The translations under genes and the position numbers were made by a program. The notes beneath the pieces were generated by a model, which saw only the letters and a program-made list of their open reading frames with translations, searched no databases and was not told the origin of the DNA. From the NCBI RefSeq assembly GCF_003319125.1, contig NZ_QOHG01000017.1:42875-106874 (forward strand): a DNA stretch of 64,000 nucleotides. The letters are read 5' to 3'. The number at the start of each line of letters is the position of its first letter. Position 1 is the stretch's first letter. This DNA comes from Blastococcus sp. TF02A-26 (GTDB lineage: Bacteria > Actinomycetota > Actinomycetes > Mycobacteriales > Geodermatophilaceae). This document shows, piece after piece, positions 34,467 to 42,721 of the stretch.

Positions 34467-34483
34467 ATACCCCCCAGGGGTAT
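34467..34483. promoter_or_regulatory. CsoR-type operator upstream of the DUF4396 gene
   Basis: ATACCCC-CCA-GGGGTAT is a perfect 7-3-7 inverted repeat with the C-tract/G-tract layout of CsoR-family (copper or sulfide sensor) operators. It lies 24 bases before the start codon, next to TAACCC, which could belong to the -10 region. No csoR gene is in the window. Confidence 0.65.
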
Positions 34484-34507
34484 CAACCGCGAGCGAGGAG
34501 GAACGTC

Positions 34508-34966
34508 ATGGACCACCAGCACGCACACGGCCGGGTCGGGTGGCCGGCAGCGGCCCAGGCCACGCTGCACTGCCTCACCGGCTGCGCGATCGGCGAGGTG
34601 CTCGGGATGGTCATCGGGACGGCACTGGGCTGGTCCGCCCTCGCGACCGTCGTCCTGGCCGTCGGGCTCGCGTTCGTCTTCGGCTACGCGCTGACGGTGC
34701 GCGGGGTGCTGCGGGCCGGCCTGCCGTTCCGGGCGGCCGTGCGGGTGGCACTGGCCGCCGACACGTTCTCCATCGCCGTGATGGAGCTCGTCGACAACGG
34801 CGTCATGGTGGCGGTCCCGGGGGCGATGGACGCCGGCGTCACGAGCGGCTTCTTCTGGGGCTCGCTGGCCGTCGCGCTCGCCGTGGCCTTCGTCGTGGCC
34901 CTGCCGGTCAACCGCTGGCTGATGAGCCGGGGGCGTGGCCACGCCGTCGTGCACGCGGCGCACTGA
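34508..34966 (+). CDS. DUF4396 membrane protein, probably metal-responsive
   Basis: 152 residues from ATG 34508 with GAGGAGGAA six bases upstream. Four membrane helices; ATLHCLTGCAIGEVLGMVIG at residues 19-38 is the DUF4396 signature with a C-x3-C pair, and the N-terminus MDHQHAHG and C-terminus GHAVVHAAH are His-rich. Family members are often found in copper islands; the CsoR-like operator supports that. It may bind or move copper in the membrane, which is inference. Confidence 0.85.
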   Translation: MDHQHAHGRVGWPAAAQATLHCLTGCAIGEVLGMVIGTALGWSALATVVLAVGLAFVFGYALTVRGVLRAGLPFRAAVRVALAADTFSIAVMELVDNGVMVAVPGAMDAGVTSGFFWGSLAVALAVAFVVALPVNRWLMSRGRGHAVVHAAH

Positions 34967-34982
34967 CCCCCGGAACGACGAC

Positions 34983-35015
34983 GACCGGCGTCCTCCGTGC
35001 GGGAGGGCGCCGGTC
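34983..35015 (+). terminator. Terminator of the DUF4396 gene
   Basis: A 14-base stem (GACCGGCGTCCTCC with its complement, one G-T pair) and five-base loop, 16 bases past the stop and upstream of the end of the convergent small gene. Confidence 0.7.
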
Positions 35016-35038
35016 GGGGGCGTGCGACGGGGCGGCTC

Positions 35039-35170
35039 TCAGCGGCCGTTCGCGATGGTCAGCAGCTCGTCGCGCAGGGCGGGGCTGGGGGCACGGAACA
35101 GCGCGCGCTCCAGGGCCCGACGGGTACGCGAGGCCTGTCGGCGCGAACGCCAGGTGGACACGGTGCTCAT
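35039..35170 (-). CDS. Small basic protein, 43 residues
   Basis: ATG 35170 with CGGAGAG five bases upstream; an in-frame extension above it lacks a ribosome binding site. The product is very basic: STWRSRRQASRTRRALERAL, then PSPALRDELLTIANGR, one long predicted helix. Short proteins of this kind occur in related actinobacteria in my experience, without a known role. Its upstream region (35171-35300) is less GC-rich than the rest and holds the likely promoter. Confidence 0.68.
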   Translation of the reverse strand: MSTVSTWRSRRQASRTRRALERALFRAPSPALRDELLTIANGR

Positions 35171-35310
35171 GGTGCTCTCCGAAGGTCGAAGTGTGGGTAC
35201 ACCGGTAGTAAAGCAGGCTGGTCGCTGGTTATGCCTACGGATCGCAGGCGTGTCCTGTGATCTGCCTCCGAATCCCACTCGGCCGGGTGAGATCCCACCC
35301 CGGGGACGAC

Positions 35311-35346
35311 GATGGCGCCCGCCCCCGGGAGGGGACGGGCGCCATC
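35311..35346 (-). terminator. Terminator downstream of the SRPBCC gene
   Basis: GATGGCGCCCG and its exact complement form an 11-base stem, continued inside by imperfect C/G pairing; 16 bases past the stop at 35363. Confidence 0.7.
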
Positions 35347-35362
35347 GAGGACCCGAGAACGA

Positions 35363-35830
35363 CTAGGGCTGGTCGGGCCGGGAGACGTCGCCCCGCCAGG
35401 CGCCGGTCTCGGTGCCGCGGCTCTCGATGAACTCCTTGAACCTCTTGGCGTCGGCCTTGACCTGGCGGTCGTCGAAGCCCAGCGCCGCGCCCGCCTTCTC
35501 GACGAGGCCCTCGGGCTCCCAGTCGATCTGGATCATCACGCGGGTCTTGTCGTCGGCGAGGCGGTGGAAGGTCACCACGCCGGCGTGCTTGGCCTCGCCG
35601 CCGGTGCTGGCCCAGGCGATCCGCTCCTCGGGGTGCTGCTCGGTGATCTCGGTGTCGAACTCCCGCTTCACCCCGTCGATGTTGGTGACCCAGTGGGTGT
35701 GGGTGTCGTCGGTCTGGGTGATCCGCTCGACGCCACCCATGAACTGCGGGAACGACTCGAACTGCGTCCACTGGTCGTAGGCGACCCGGATCGGGACGTC
35801 GACGTCGACGGACTCCTGCACGCTGGCCAC
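35363..35830 (-). CDS. SRPBCC-family (cyclase/dehydrase-type) protein
   Basis: 155 residues; GTG 35830 is chosen for its GAGGAGG site six bases upstream. The helix-grip fold is recognisable: SVDVDVPIRVAYDQWTQFESFPQFMGGVERI at the start (polyketide cyclase/dehydrase type), then ERIAWASTGGEAKHAGVVTFHRL, and the long C-terminal helix. Binds a hydrophobic ligand in other members. It lies 78 bases downstream of the AGE epimerase gene but has its own terminator; no partner is evident. Confidence 0.85.
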   Translation of the reverse strand: MASVQESVDVDVPIRVAYDQWTQFESFPQFMGGVERITQTDDTHTHWVTNIDGVKREFDTEITEQHPEERIAWASTGGEAKHAGVVTFHRLADDKTRVMIQIDWEPEGLVEKAGAALGFDDRQVKADAKRFKEFIESRGTETGAWRGDVSRPDQP

Positions 35831-35908
35831 GGACGGCCTCCTCTGTCTCGGGATGTCGGTCGTGCGCCACGTACCCGCTCGGGCCGCGCCGACACACACA
35901 TCCGCAGG

Positions 35909-37081
35909 TCAGCGCAGCGCCGCCGCCAGGCTGCCGCGCACCGGGAGGCCGTCCAGCAGCAGCATCTGCGCCAGGTGGTAGGCGTCGGGCTGGCCGGTCC
36001 AGACCGTCGAGCCGACCTCCCCGCGGGGGGTCAGCTCGTGGTGCCAGCTCCCCGTGGCGGGGTCGGCGAAGCGCTCCTCCCCGTGCGCCCGCCACGTCCG
36101 GGCGAGCTCGCCGTACCGCGGCTCCCCGGTGACGGCGCGCAGCACCGTGGCGGCCGCGATCGCCTCGCACAGCGCCCAGTGCATGCGGGCGACCACGACG
36201 GGGCGGTCGTCCCAGCCGAGCGTGTACGGGAACCCGAGCTCCCCGTCCGCCGCCCAGCCCCGCTCGGCCGCCGCCCCGAACAGCCCGATGGCGTCGTCCA
36301 GCAGCCACCCCGGGGCGTCCCCGCCCAGGGCCGCGCGCACGTGCAGGCACAGCCGCGCCCACTCGAACTGGTGGCCCACGGTGACGCCGTACGGGCGGAA
36401 CGGGTCGTCCGGCCGGTCGCGGTTCAACTCGGGCAGCGGCTCCCACGCGGCGGTGAAGTGCTCGGGCAGCCGCCACTGCCGCTCGCGCGCCCAGCCGTGC
36501 ACCACGCGCTCGGTGCTGCGCAGCGCCCGGTGCCGCAGCGCCGCTGCGGTCGCCGGCTCCTCGGCGGCCAGCGCGTCGGCGGCGGCCAGGGTCGCCTCGA
36601 CGCCGTGCATGGTGGCGTTGGCGCCCCGGTAGTCGCTGCACGCCGACCAGGTCCGTTCCCACTCCTCGACCACGAGTCCCTCGGCGTCGTCCCAGAAGCG
36701 GCCGTCCCACACCGCGAGCGCCTGACCGAGGAGCTGCCGGCCGCCCTCGACGCCCGCCGCGGTGGCGGTCGCCCCGGCGAGGACGACGAACGCATGCGCG
36801 TAGGCCGCCTTCGTGTCGTCGTCCCCGGCCGACCGCCAGCCACCGTGCTCGGCGTCGTGCAGCGGCCCGTCGAGCAACGCGGCGACCCCGTGCCGGGCCA
36901 GCGCTGCGGGGCCCGGCCGGCCGAGCAGGGCGGCCAGCCCGAAGACGTGGGTCATCCGCGCGACGATGTAGGTCTCCTGCGGCCGGTCCTCGAGCGAACC
37001 GTCGGCTCGCAGGTACCCGAAGCCGCCCTCGGGCACGCGGGAGCGGGCGGCGAAGGCGAGCAGCCGGTCGAGGTCGGTCAC
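35909..37081 (-). CDS. AGE-family (N-acylglucosamine 2-epimerase-like) isomerase
   Basis: 390 residues from GTG 37081, four bases after the E2 gene stop. The (alpha/alpha)6-barrel family signatures are seen: GGFGYLRADGS, RPQETYIVARMTHVF, YAHAFVVLAGATA, RGANATMHGVEATLAA, VTVGHQFEWARL and ARMHWALCEAIAA with catalytic-type histidines. Members isomerise mannose, glucose or acylglucosamines. Its place at the end of the bkd operon is odd and may simply reflect read-through. Confidence 0.87.
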   Translation of the reverse strand: MTDLDRLLAFAARSRVPEGGFGYLRADGSLEDRPQETYIVARMTHVFGLAALLGRPGPAALARHGVAALLDGPLHDAEHGGWRSAGDDDTKAAYAHAFVVLAGATATAAGVEGGRQLLGQALAVWDGRFWDDAEGLVVEEWERTWSACSDYRGANATMHGVEATLAAADALAAEEPATAAALRHRALRSTERVVHGWARERQWRLPEHFTAAWEPLPELNRDRPDDPFRPYGVTVGHQFEWARLCLHVRAALGGDAPGWLLDDAIGLFGAAAERGWAADGELGFPYTLGWDDRPVVVARMHWALCEAIAAATVLRAVTGEPRYGELARTWRAHGEERFADPATGSWHHELTPRGEVGSTVWTGQPDAYHLAQMLLLDGLPVRGSLAAALR

Positions 37082-37085
37082 CGCG

Positions 37086-38411
37086 TCAGCCGGCCAGCGC
37101 CGCCGCCGGGTCGTGCAGCACCGCCCCGACCTCCGCCAGGAACCGGCTGCCGAGCTCGCCGTCGATCACCCGGTGGTCGAACGACAGGGCCAGCGTGGTG
37201 ACCTGCCGCGGCTTCACCTTGCCCTTGTGCACCCACGGCTGCGGCCGCACGGCGCCGAAGGCGAGGATCGCCGACTCCCCCGGGTTGAGGATCGGGGTGC
37301 CGGTGTCGACGCCGAAGACCCCGACGTTGGTGATCGTGATCGTCCCGCCGCTCATGTCGGCCGGTGCCGTGCGACCGGCGCGGGCGGTCCCGGTGAGCTC
37401 GGTCAGCGCCCGGGCGAGCTCGGGGAGGGAGAGCCGGTCGGCGCCCTTGACGTTGGGCACCAGCAGGCCGCGCGGGGTGGCCGCCGCGATCCCGAGGTTC
37501 ACGTGCGCGGGGACGACGATCTCCCGCGTCGCCTCCTCCCACCGGCTGTTCACCATCGGGTACCGCGCCACCGCGTGCAGCAGCGCCTTCGCCACGAGGA
37601 GCAGGGGGCTGACCTTGACCCCGGCGTACTCGGGACGGGCGGCGAGGCGGTCGCGCAGCTTCATCGTGCGCGTCACGTCGACGGTCAGGAACTCGGTGAC
37701 GTGCGGCGCGGTGAACGCGCTGGCCACCATCGCCGCGGCGGTGTGCTTGCGGACCCCCGTGACCGGGATGCGCTGCTCCCCCGCGGTCGCCGGTGCGGCT
37801 CCCGCGGGCGCGCTCGCCGCCGCCTCGACGTCGGCCCGGGTGATGACTCCGCCGGGGCCGCTGCCGCTCAGCGCGGCCAGGTCCACGCCCAGGGTCCGGG
37901 CCAGCTTGCGGACCGGCGGCTTGGCCAGCGGCCGGAGCCGCACCGGGTGGTCGGGCGCCGCGGCGGGGCGGGTGGGGGTGTCGAAGCCGGGGCGGGCGGA
38001 GGTGTCGACGGCGGGGCGGGCCGGGGTCTCCCCGACCGGCGCGGCGGTCCGGCGGGGCCGGCGGCGGGCCTCCGTGGTGCGCGGCCCGTAGCCGACGAGG
38101 ACGGCGGTGCGCTCGGGCGCGCCCGCGGTCTCCGCGGTCCCCGCAGGGGCCCCGGCGCCGTCGTCCCCCCCGGTGTCGATCGTGACGATCGGCGCGCCGA
38201 CCTCGACGGTGCTGCCGACCTCGTGCAGCAGCGCGGTCACGGTGCCGGCGAACGGCGAGGGCAGCTCGACGGCGGCCTTGGCGGTCTCCACCTCGCACAG
38301 CGGCTGGTTCACCGTGACCTCGTCGCCCACGGCGACCAGCCACTGCAGGATCTCGCCGTCGGTGAGGCCCTCGCCGATGTCGGGGAGGCGGAAGGAGCGC
38401 AGCGTCCCCAT
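37086..38411 (-). CDS. bkdC: Branched-chain 2-oxoacid dehydrogenase E2 (dihydrolipoamide acyltransferase)
   Basis: 441 residues. One N-terminal lipoyl domain with lipoylated K45 in EVETAKAAVE; a Pro/Ala/Thr-rich linker; peripheral subunit-binding domain (PPVRKLARTLGVDLAALSGS); and a catalytic CoA-acyltransferase domain ending in LSFDHRVIDG with the active-site histidine. It transfers the acyl group from E1 to CoA. Follows E1 beta by one base. It could serve pyruvate instead, but a separate E1 alpha/beta pair and Lrp regulator favour branched-chain substrates. Confidence 0.9.
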   Translation of the reverse strand: MGTLRSFRLPDIGEGLTDGEILQWLVAVGDEVTVNQPLCEVETAKAAVELPSPFAGTVTALLHEVGSTVEVGAPIVTIDTGGDDGAGAPAGTAETAGAPERTAVLVGYGPRTTEARRRPRRTAAPVGETPARPAVDTSARPGFDTPTRPAAAPDHPVRLRPLAKPPVRKLARTLGVDLAALSGSGPGGVITRADVEAAASAPAGAAPATAGEQRIPVTGVRKHTAAAMVASAFTAPHVTEFLTVDVTRTMKLRDRLAARPEYAGVKVSPLLLVAKALLHAVARYPMVNSRWEEATREIVVPAHVNLGIAAATPRGLLVPNVKGADRLSLPELARALTELTGTARAGRTAPADMSGGTITITNVGVFGVDTGTPILNPGESAILAFGAVRPQPWVHKGKVKPRQVTTLALSFDHRVIDGELGSRFLAEVGAVLHDPAAALAG

Positions 38412-38412
38412 G

Positions 38413-39393
38413 TCAGAACCCCATCGCGCGGTCGACGGCGTCGAGCACCCGGTCCAGGTCGGGCAGGTACTCCTCCTCGTTTCGGGCCGGCGGATAGGGC
38501 ACGTCGTAGCCCCCGGCGCGCAGCACCGGCGCCTCCAGGGAGTGGAAGCACTGCTCGGTGAGCCGGGCGGCGATCTCGGCGCCCAGGCCGTGCGACACCT
38601 GCGCCTCGTGGACGACCACGCAGCGCCCGGTCCGCCGGACGGAGTCGACCACCGGGTCGAGGTCCAGCGGCGAGAGGGTGCGCAGGTCGACCACCTCCAG
38701 CGACCGGCCCTCCTCGGCGGCGGCCGCGGCGGCCTGCAGCGCCGTGGCGACCATCGGGCCGTAGGCGAGGACGGTGACGTCGTCGCCGCGGCGGACCACC
38801 CGCGACCGGAACAGCGGCTCGGGGATCGCGTCGAGGTCGACCTCGGCCTTCTCCCAGTAGCGCCGCTTGGGCTCGAGGAAGACGACCGGGTCGGGCGCGG
38901 CGATGGCCTGCTGGATGCCCCAGTAGGCGTCGACCGGGTTGCTGACCGAGACGACCTTCAGCCCGGGCGTGTGCGCGAAGTACGCCTCGGGGCTCTCGCT
39001 GTGGTGCTCGACCGCGCCGATGCCGCCGCCGAAGGGGATGCGGATGACGACCGGCATCCGCATCCGGCCCTGCGACCGCGCCGAGATCTTGGCGACCTGC
39101 GTGACGATCTGGTTGACCGCCGGGAAGACGAAGCCGTCGAACTGGATCTCGCAGACCGGCCGGTAGCCGCGCAGCGCCAGGCCGACCGCGGTGCCGACGA
39201 TGCCGGCCTCGGCCAGCGGGGTGTCGACGACCCGCGCCTCGCCGAAGTCCTTCTGCAGCCCGTCGGTGACGCGGAAGACGCCGCCGAGGCGGCCGATGTC
39301 CTCGCCCATGAGCACGACCTTCGGGTCGTCATCCATCGCCCGGCGCAGGCCCAGGTTGAGCGCCTTCCCCATGGTGAGCGTCTCGGTGGTCAT
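38413..39393 (-). CDS. bkdB: Branched-chain 2-oxoacid dehydrogenase E1, beta subunit
   Basis: 326 residues from ATG 39393 (ATGA overlap with E1 alpha). Typical parts are VLMGEDIGRLGGVFRVTDGL with the TPP-contacting glutamate, DTPLAEAGIVGTAVGLAL, HHSESPEAYFAHTPGLKVV, and a C-terminal transketolase-like domain with VDLRTLSPLDLDPVVDSV. It forms the alpha2beta2 decarboxylase that feeds acyl groups to the E2 encoded next. Confidence 0.92.
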   Translation of the reverse strand: MTTETLTMGKALNLGLRRAMDDDPKVVLMGEDIGRLGGVFRVTDGLQKDFGEARVVDTPLAEAGIVGTAVGLALRGYRPVCEIQFDGFVFPAVNQIVTQVAKISARSQGRMRMPVVIRIPFGGGIGAVEHHSESPEAYFAHTPGLKVVSVSNPVDAYWGIQQAIAAPDPVVFLEPKRRYWEKAEVDLDAIPEPLFRSRVVRRGDDVTVLAYGPMVATALQAAAAAAEEGRSLEVVDLRTLSPLDLDPVVDSVRRTGRCVVVHEAQVSHGLGAEIAARLTEQCFHSLEAPVLRAGGYDVPYPPARNEEEYLPDLDRVLDAVDRAMGF

Positions 39394-40466
39394 CGCCCGG
39401 CCTCCTCGAACGAGGCCTGGTAGGCGAGGAACTCGTCGCGCTGGGCCGCCAGCGGTGGCGGCTGCTCGGCGTAGACGGCGTCGAACATGGTGACCGCCGG
39501 CCGGGGCTGCATCGCGATGGTGCCGCGCCGGATGCGGGCCGCCAGCTCCTCCCCCTCGGCCTCGACAGCGGCCAGGAAGTCGGCGTCGGCGATGCCCTCC
39601 TGCTCGAGGTGGGTCCGCAGCCGCGCGATCGGGTCCCGCCGCCGCCACTCCTCCACCTCGTGGGCCAGCCGGTAGCGGGTCGGGTCGTCGGAGGTGGTGT
39701 GCGCACCCATCCGGTAGGTGAACGCCTCGATGAACGTCGGTCCCTGGCCCTCACGGGCGGCGGTGAGCGCCGCCCGCGTCACCGCCAGGACGGCGAGGAC
39801 GTCGTTGCCGTCGACCCGCACCCCGGGGAAGCCGAAGCCGGCGGCCCGATGCGCCAGCGGCACCCGGGACTGCCGCTCGATCGGGGCGCTGATCGCGTAC
39901 TGGTTGTTCTGGCAGAAGAAGACCACCGGCGCCGAGAAGGACGCCGCCCAGATCATCGCCTCGCTCAGCTCGCCCTGGCTGGTGGCGCCGTCGCCGAGGA
40001 AGGCGAGGACGGCGGTCTCCGCGCCGTCGCGCTGGACGCCCATCGCGTAGCCGGTGGCGTGCAGCGTCTGCGCCGGGATGACGATCGTGTACAGGTTCAG
40101 GCCGGTCTCCGCCGGGTCCCAGCCCCCGTTGTCGACCCCGCGGTAGAGGCTCATGACGTGCAGCGGGTCGACGCCGCGCACCCAGGCGACGCCGTGCTCG
40201 CGGTAGGTGGGGAAGGCCATGTCGCCGGGCTGCAGCGCGTGGCCGGCGCCGACCTGGGCGGCCTCCTGGCCGAGCAGCGGGGGCCAGAGGCCGAGCTCGC
40301 CCTGGCGCTGCAGGGCTGTGGCCTCGACGTCCCAGCGGCGGACGAGGACCAGGTCGCGGTAGAGGCCGCGGAGCTCGTCGGCGGAGAGGTCGATCGCGTG
40401 GGTGGGGTCCTCGACGCGCTGCCCCTCGGGGGTCAGCAGCTGTACGAGCTCGGGCACCGTGGACAT
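39390..40466 (-). CDS. bkdA: Branched-chain 2-oxoacid dehydrogenase E1, alpha subunit
   Basis: 358 residues from ATG 40466, which has GAGGAG seven bases upstream; an in-frame start 93 bases above lacks one. The TPP motif runs from GDGATSQGELSEAM to FFCQNNQYAIS (GDG...NN). The region YRMGAHTTSDDPTRYR contains the phosphorylation-loop equivalent. It decarboxylates 2-oxoacids from Val, Leu and Ile, feeding fatty acid or propionyl-CoA pools. First gene of the operon; the Lrp regulator gene diverges upstream. Confidence 0.92.
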   Translation of the reverse strand: MSTVPELVQLLTPEGQRVEDPTHAIDLSADELRGLYRDLVLVRRWDVEATALQRQGELGLWPPLLGQEAAQVGAGHALQPGDMAFPTYREHGVAWVRGVDPLHVMSLYRGVDNGGWDPAETGLNLYTIVIPAQTLHATGYAMGVQRDGAETAVLAFLGDGATSQGELSEAMIWAASFSAPVVFFCQNNQYAISAPIERQSRVPLAHRAAGFGFPGVRVDGNDVLAVLAVTRAALTAAREGQGPTFIEAFTYRMGAHTTSDDPTRYRLAHEVEEWRRRDPIARLRTHLEQEGIADADFLAAVEAEGEELAARIRRGTIAMQPRPAVTMFDAVYAEQPPPLAAQRDEFLAYQASFEEAGR

Positions 40467-40627
40467 GGGGCAACTCCTCGTCGTCTCCCGCGGTCCCGGG
40501 GTCGCCGGGCGGCTGCGGTCGGTGGACGTGCGGTGACGCCGGGGTGTGGCGTCACTCACATCATCGTGGCACGACCCGCCCCGTTCCGGAGCACATCACC
40601 CACCCGGACGGGTGCGCAACGATGCTC

Positions 40628-40665
40628 GGACGTCAAAAGCAGATCGCGCAGTGCTTGGACATCAA
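40628..40665 (+). promoter_or_regulatory. Pair of GGACRTCAA direct repeats, candidate Lrp sites
   Basis: GGACGTCAA (40628-40636) and GGACATCAA (40657-40665) are 29 bases apart, close to three helical turns, in the region between the bkd operon and the Lrp-type regulator. Spaced repeats like these suit an Lrp octamer. Short motifs; moderate to low certainty. Confidence 0.35.
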
Positions 40666-40685
40666 GGCATGTCAGACTGCGCAGC

Positions 40686-41183
40686 GTGGCGGCCCTGGAC
40701 GACACCGACGCCCGCCTGCTGCAGGCACTGGACGAGGACCCCCGCGCCTCGGTGACGGTGCTGGCCCAGCGACTGGGGCTGGCCCGCAACACCGTCCAGG
40801 CCCGCCTGGCCCGCCTGGAGTCCGGGAACGCCCTGGCCCCGGCCAGCACGCGGGTGCGGCCGGAGGCCCTGGGTTACCGGCTCGAGGCCTACGTGACTCT
40901 GCACGTGGCCCAGCGGAGCCTGACCGACGTCGGCGCGGCGCTGGCGGCGCTGCCGGAGGTCGTCGAGGTGACCGCGCTGACCGGAGCGGCCGACCTCCTC
41001 GTGCGCGTGGTGGCCGTCGACGCCGACGACCTGTGGCGGCTCACCGAGCAGGTGCTCGCCCTGCCCGGGGTGGAGCGGACCGACACCGCCCTCGCGCTGC
41101 GCCGGTTGGTCGAGCGCCGGGTGACCGGACTGCTCGACCGCGCCGCCGGGCCGGGGGAGGAGCCAGGCCCCTCCCCCGTTTGA
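40686..41183 (+). CDS. bkdR: Lrp/AsnC-family transcriptional regulator, probable BkdR
   Basis: 165 residues from GTG 40686. The N-terminal HTH is DDTDARLLQALDEDPRASVTVLAQRLGLARNTVQARLARLE, classic AsnC type. The C-terminal RAM domain spans residues about 70-150 (YVTLHVAQRSLTDVGAALAALPEV, VTALTGAADLLVRVVAVD). It is divergent from bkdABC, and Lrp-type regulators commonly activate that operon in response to branched-chain amino acids. The symbol is by position, not by biochemical proof. Confidence 0.85.
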   Translation: MAALDDTDARLLQALDEDPRASVTVLAQRLGLARNTVQARLARLESGNALAPASTRVRPEALGYRLEAYVTLHVAQRSLTDVGAALAALPEVVEVTALTGAADLLVRVVAVDADDLWRLTEQVLALPGVERTDTALALRRLVERRVTGLLDRAAGPGEEPGPSPV

Positions 41184-41213
41184 GCCCGTGGCGCGGGGGC
41201 ACCGGCGGCACAC

Positions 41214-41245
41214 GGCACCGGTGGTTGCCGGCGACGACCGGTGCC
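41214..41245 (+). terminator. Inverted repeat downstream of the Lrp gene
   Basis: GGCACCGGT and ACCGGTGCC, nine-base perfect arms with a 14-base loop, 30 bases past the Lrp stop. It may end that transcript. The rest of 41184-41311 shows nothing recognisable. Confidence 0.4.
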
Positions 41246-41311
41246 CAGGCTCGGCGGTCGAGCACCCGGCCGCCGAGTCGCCCGTCCCTGACCGCGAACC
41301 CGAGGGGTGCC

Positions 41312-42388
41312 GTGCCGACCGATCCGTCCGAGCTGCTCGGGGAACTGCTCCGCACCTACGGTCCGGTCGGGCAGGAGGACGCGGTCCGCGACGTCGTCCG
41401 CCGGGAGCTCGAGCCGCTCGCCGACGAGACCCGGGTCGACCCCGCCGGGAACCTCGTCGCGCTGCTGCGCGGCTCGGGCGGCCCGGAGGCCGGTCCCGTC
41501 CTGCGGGTCATGGCGCACCTCGACGAGCTGACGATGCTGGTCAAGCGGGTGGAGCCCGACGGCACGCTGCGGGTCACCTCGCTCGGGGTGATGTACCCGG
41601 GCAACTTCGGGCTCGGCCCGGTCGCCGTCCTCGGGGACGCCGAGATCCTGACCGCCGTCCTCACCCTCGGGTCGGAGCACACGACGACCGACAGCATGCG
41701 GATCTGGGAGACCAAGCCCGACCAGGGGGACAAGGCGCTGGACTGGTCGCACGTCTACGTCTTCACCGGTCGTACCCCCGAGGAGCTGGCGGCCGCCGGG
41801 GTCCACGCCGGCACCCGCGTCTGCGTGCACACCGACCGGCGGGGGCTGACCCGGTTCGGCGACTTCCACGGCTCCTGGTTCCTCGACGACCGGGCCGCGC
41901 TGACGGCGGTCGTGCGCGCCGCCGAGCTGCTGCGGGCCGACGGCGGGCGGCCGGCCGCCGACGTGTACCTGGTCGCCTCCACCAGCGAGGAGATGGGCGG
42001 CATCGGCGCCACGTACGCCGGCCGCACGCTGCCCGGGGAGGTCACCCTCGCCGTGGAGGTCGGCCCGGCCGAGGCCGAGTACCAGGTGACCGTCGACGGC
42101 GGCCCGGTCATCGCCTACGCCGACGACTCCGTCGCCTACGACAAGCGGATCTGCGACCACCTCCTCGCGCTCGGTCGCGAGCTGGGCCTCGACCCGCAGA
42201 CGGCGGTCTGGCAGTCCTTCGACTCCGATGCCTCCCAGTCCAAGGCGGCCGGCCAGACGGCGCAGGCGGCGCTGCTGTCACTGCCCACGCTCTCCACCCA
42301 CGGCTACGAGGTCATGCACACCGGGACGGTGGAGCGCGCCGCCCGGCTGCTCGCGGAGTACCTGCGCCGTCCCGACCCCGGCAGGTGA
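41312..42388 (+). CDS. M42-family metallopeptidase (glutamyl aminopeptidase-like)
   Basis: 358 residues from GTG 41312. Di-zinc site residues are visible: VMAHLDELTMLV (H-x-D), the bridging aspartate in SWFLDDRAAL, the catalytic/ligand pair in STSEEMGG, EVGPAEAEYQV and the final histidine in LSTHGYEVMHTGTV. These match M42 aminopeptidases/endoglucanase-like proteins, which form tetrahedral complexes in the cytosol. Stands alone; its stop lies six bases from that of a convergent DUF3253 gene. Confidence 0.87.
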   Translation: MPTDPSELLGELLRTYGPVGQEDAVRDVVRRELEPLADETRVDPAGNLVALLRGSGGPEAGPVLRVMAHLDELTMLVKRVEPDGTLRVTSLGVMYPGNFGLGPVAVLGDAEILTAVLTLGSEHTTTDSMRIWETKPDQGDKALDWSHVYVFTGRTPEELAAAGVHAGTRVCVHTDRRGLTRFGDFHGSWFLDDRAALTAVVRAAELLRADGGRPAADVYLVASTSEEMGGIGATYAGRTLPGEVTLAVEVGPAEAEYQVTVDGGPVIAYADDSVAYDKRICDHLLALGRELGLDPQTAVWQSFDSDASQSKAAGQTAQAALLSLPTLSTHGYEVMHTGTVERAARLLAEYLRRPDPGR

Positions 42389-42394
42389 GCTCCC

Positions 42395-42646
42395 TCAGGC
42401 GGGGCGGCGGATGCGCACCGGCCCCCGGGCGGTGGCGACGTCGACCACCTCGCCGCGCTGCGTGACCTCGACCTCGCCGGCCGCGGCCAGCCGGCCCGCG
42501 GCCTCCCGCGCCGCCGGCATCAGCTCGCGCCAGCCATCCGGATCGACGGCCCGGGCCGCCTCCGACGGGCAGATGGACACTCCCGCCGCCCGCGTGTCCA
42601 GCAGCGCGGCGATCCGCTGCTCGAGCGCCCGGTCGACGTCCTCCAC
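42395..42646 (-). CDS. DUF3253 domain protein
   Basis: 83 residues from GTG 42646. The whole protein is the DUF3253 domain: ALEQRIAALLDTRAAGVSICPSEAARAV, then WRELMPAAREAAGRLAAAGEVEVTQRGEVVD, a small winged-helix-like fold. The GTG has no clear ribosome binding site, so the start is uncertain. Divergent from the membrane protein at 42722. Function unknown; the fold suggests DNA binding. Confidence 0.72.
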   Translation of the reverse strand: MEDVDRALEQRIAALLDTRAAGVSICPSEAARAVDPDGWRELMPAAREAAGRLAAAGEVEVTQRGEVVDVATARGPVRIRRPA

Positions 42647-42721
42647 CCCGTCAGCGTCGGCCGTTCCGCACGTGACCGCCAGGCGGGTGTGCCGGTCGAC
42701 CGCAGGGGTACCGGCGCGGCC

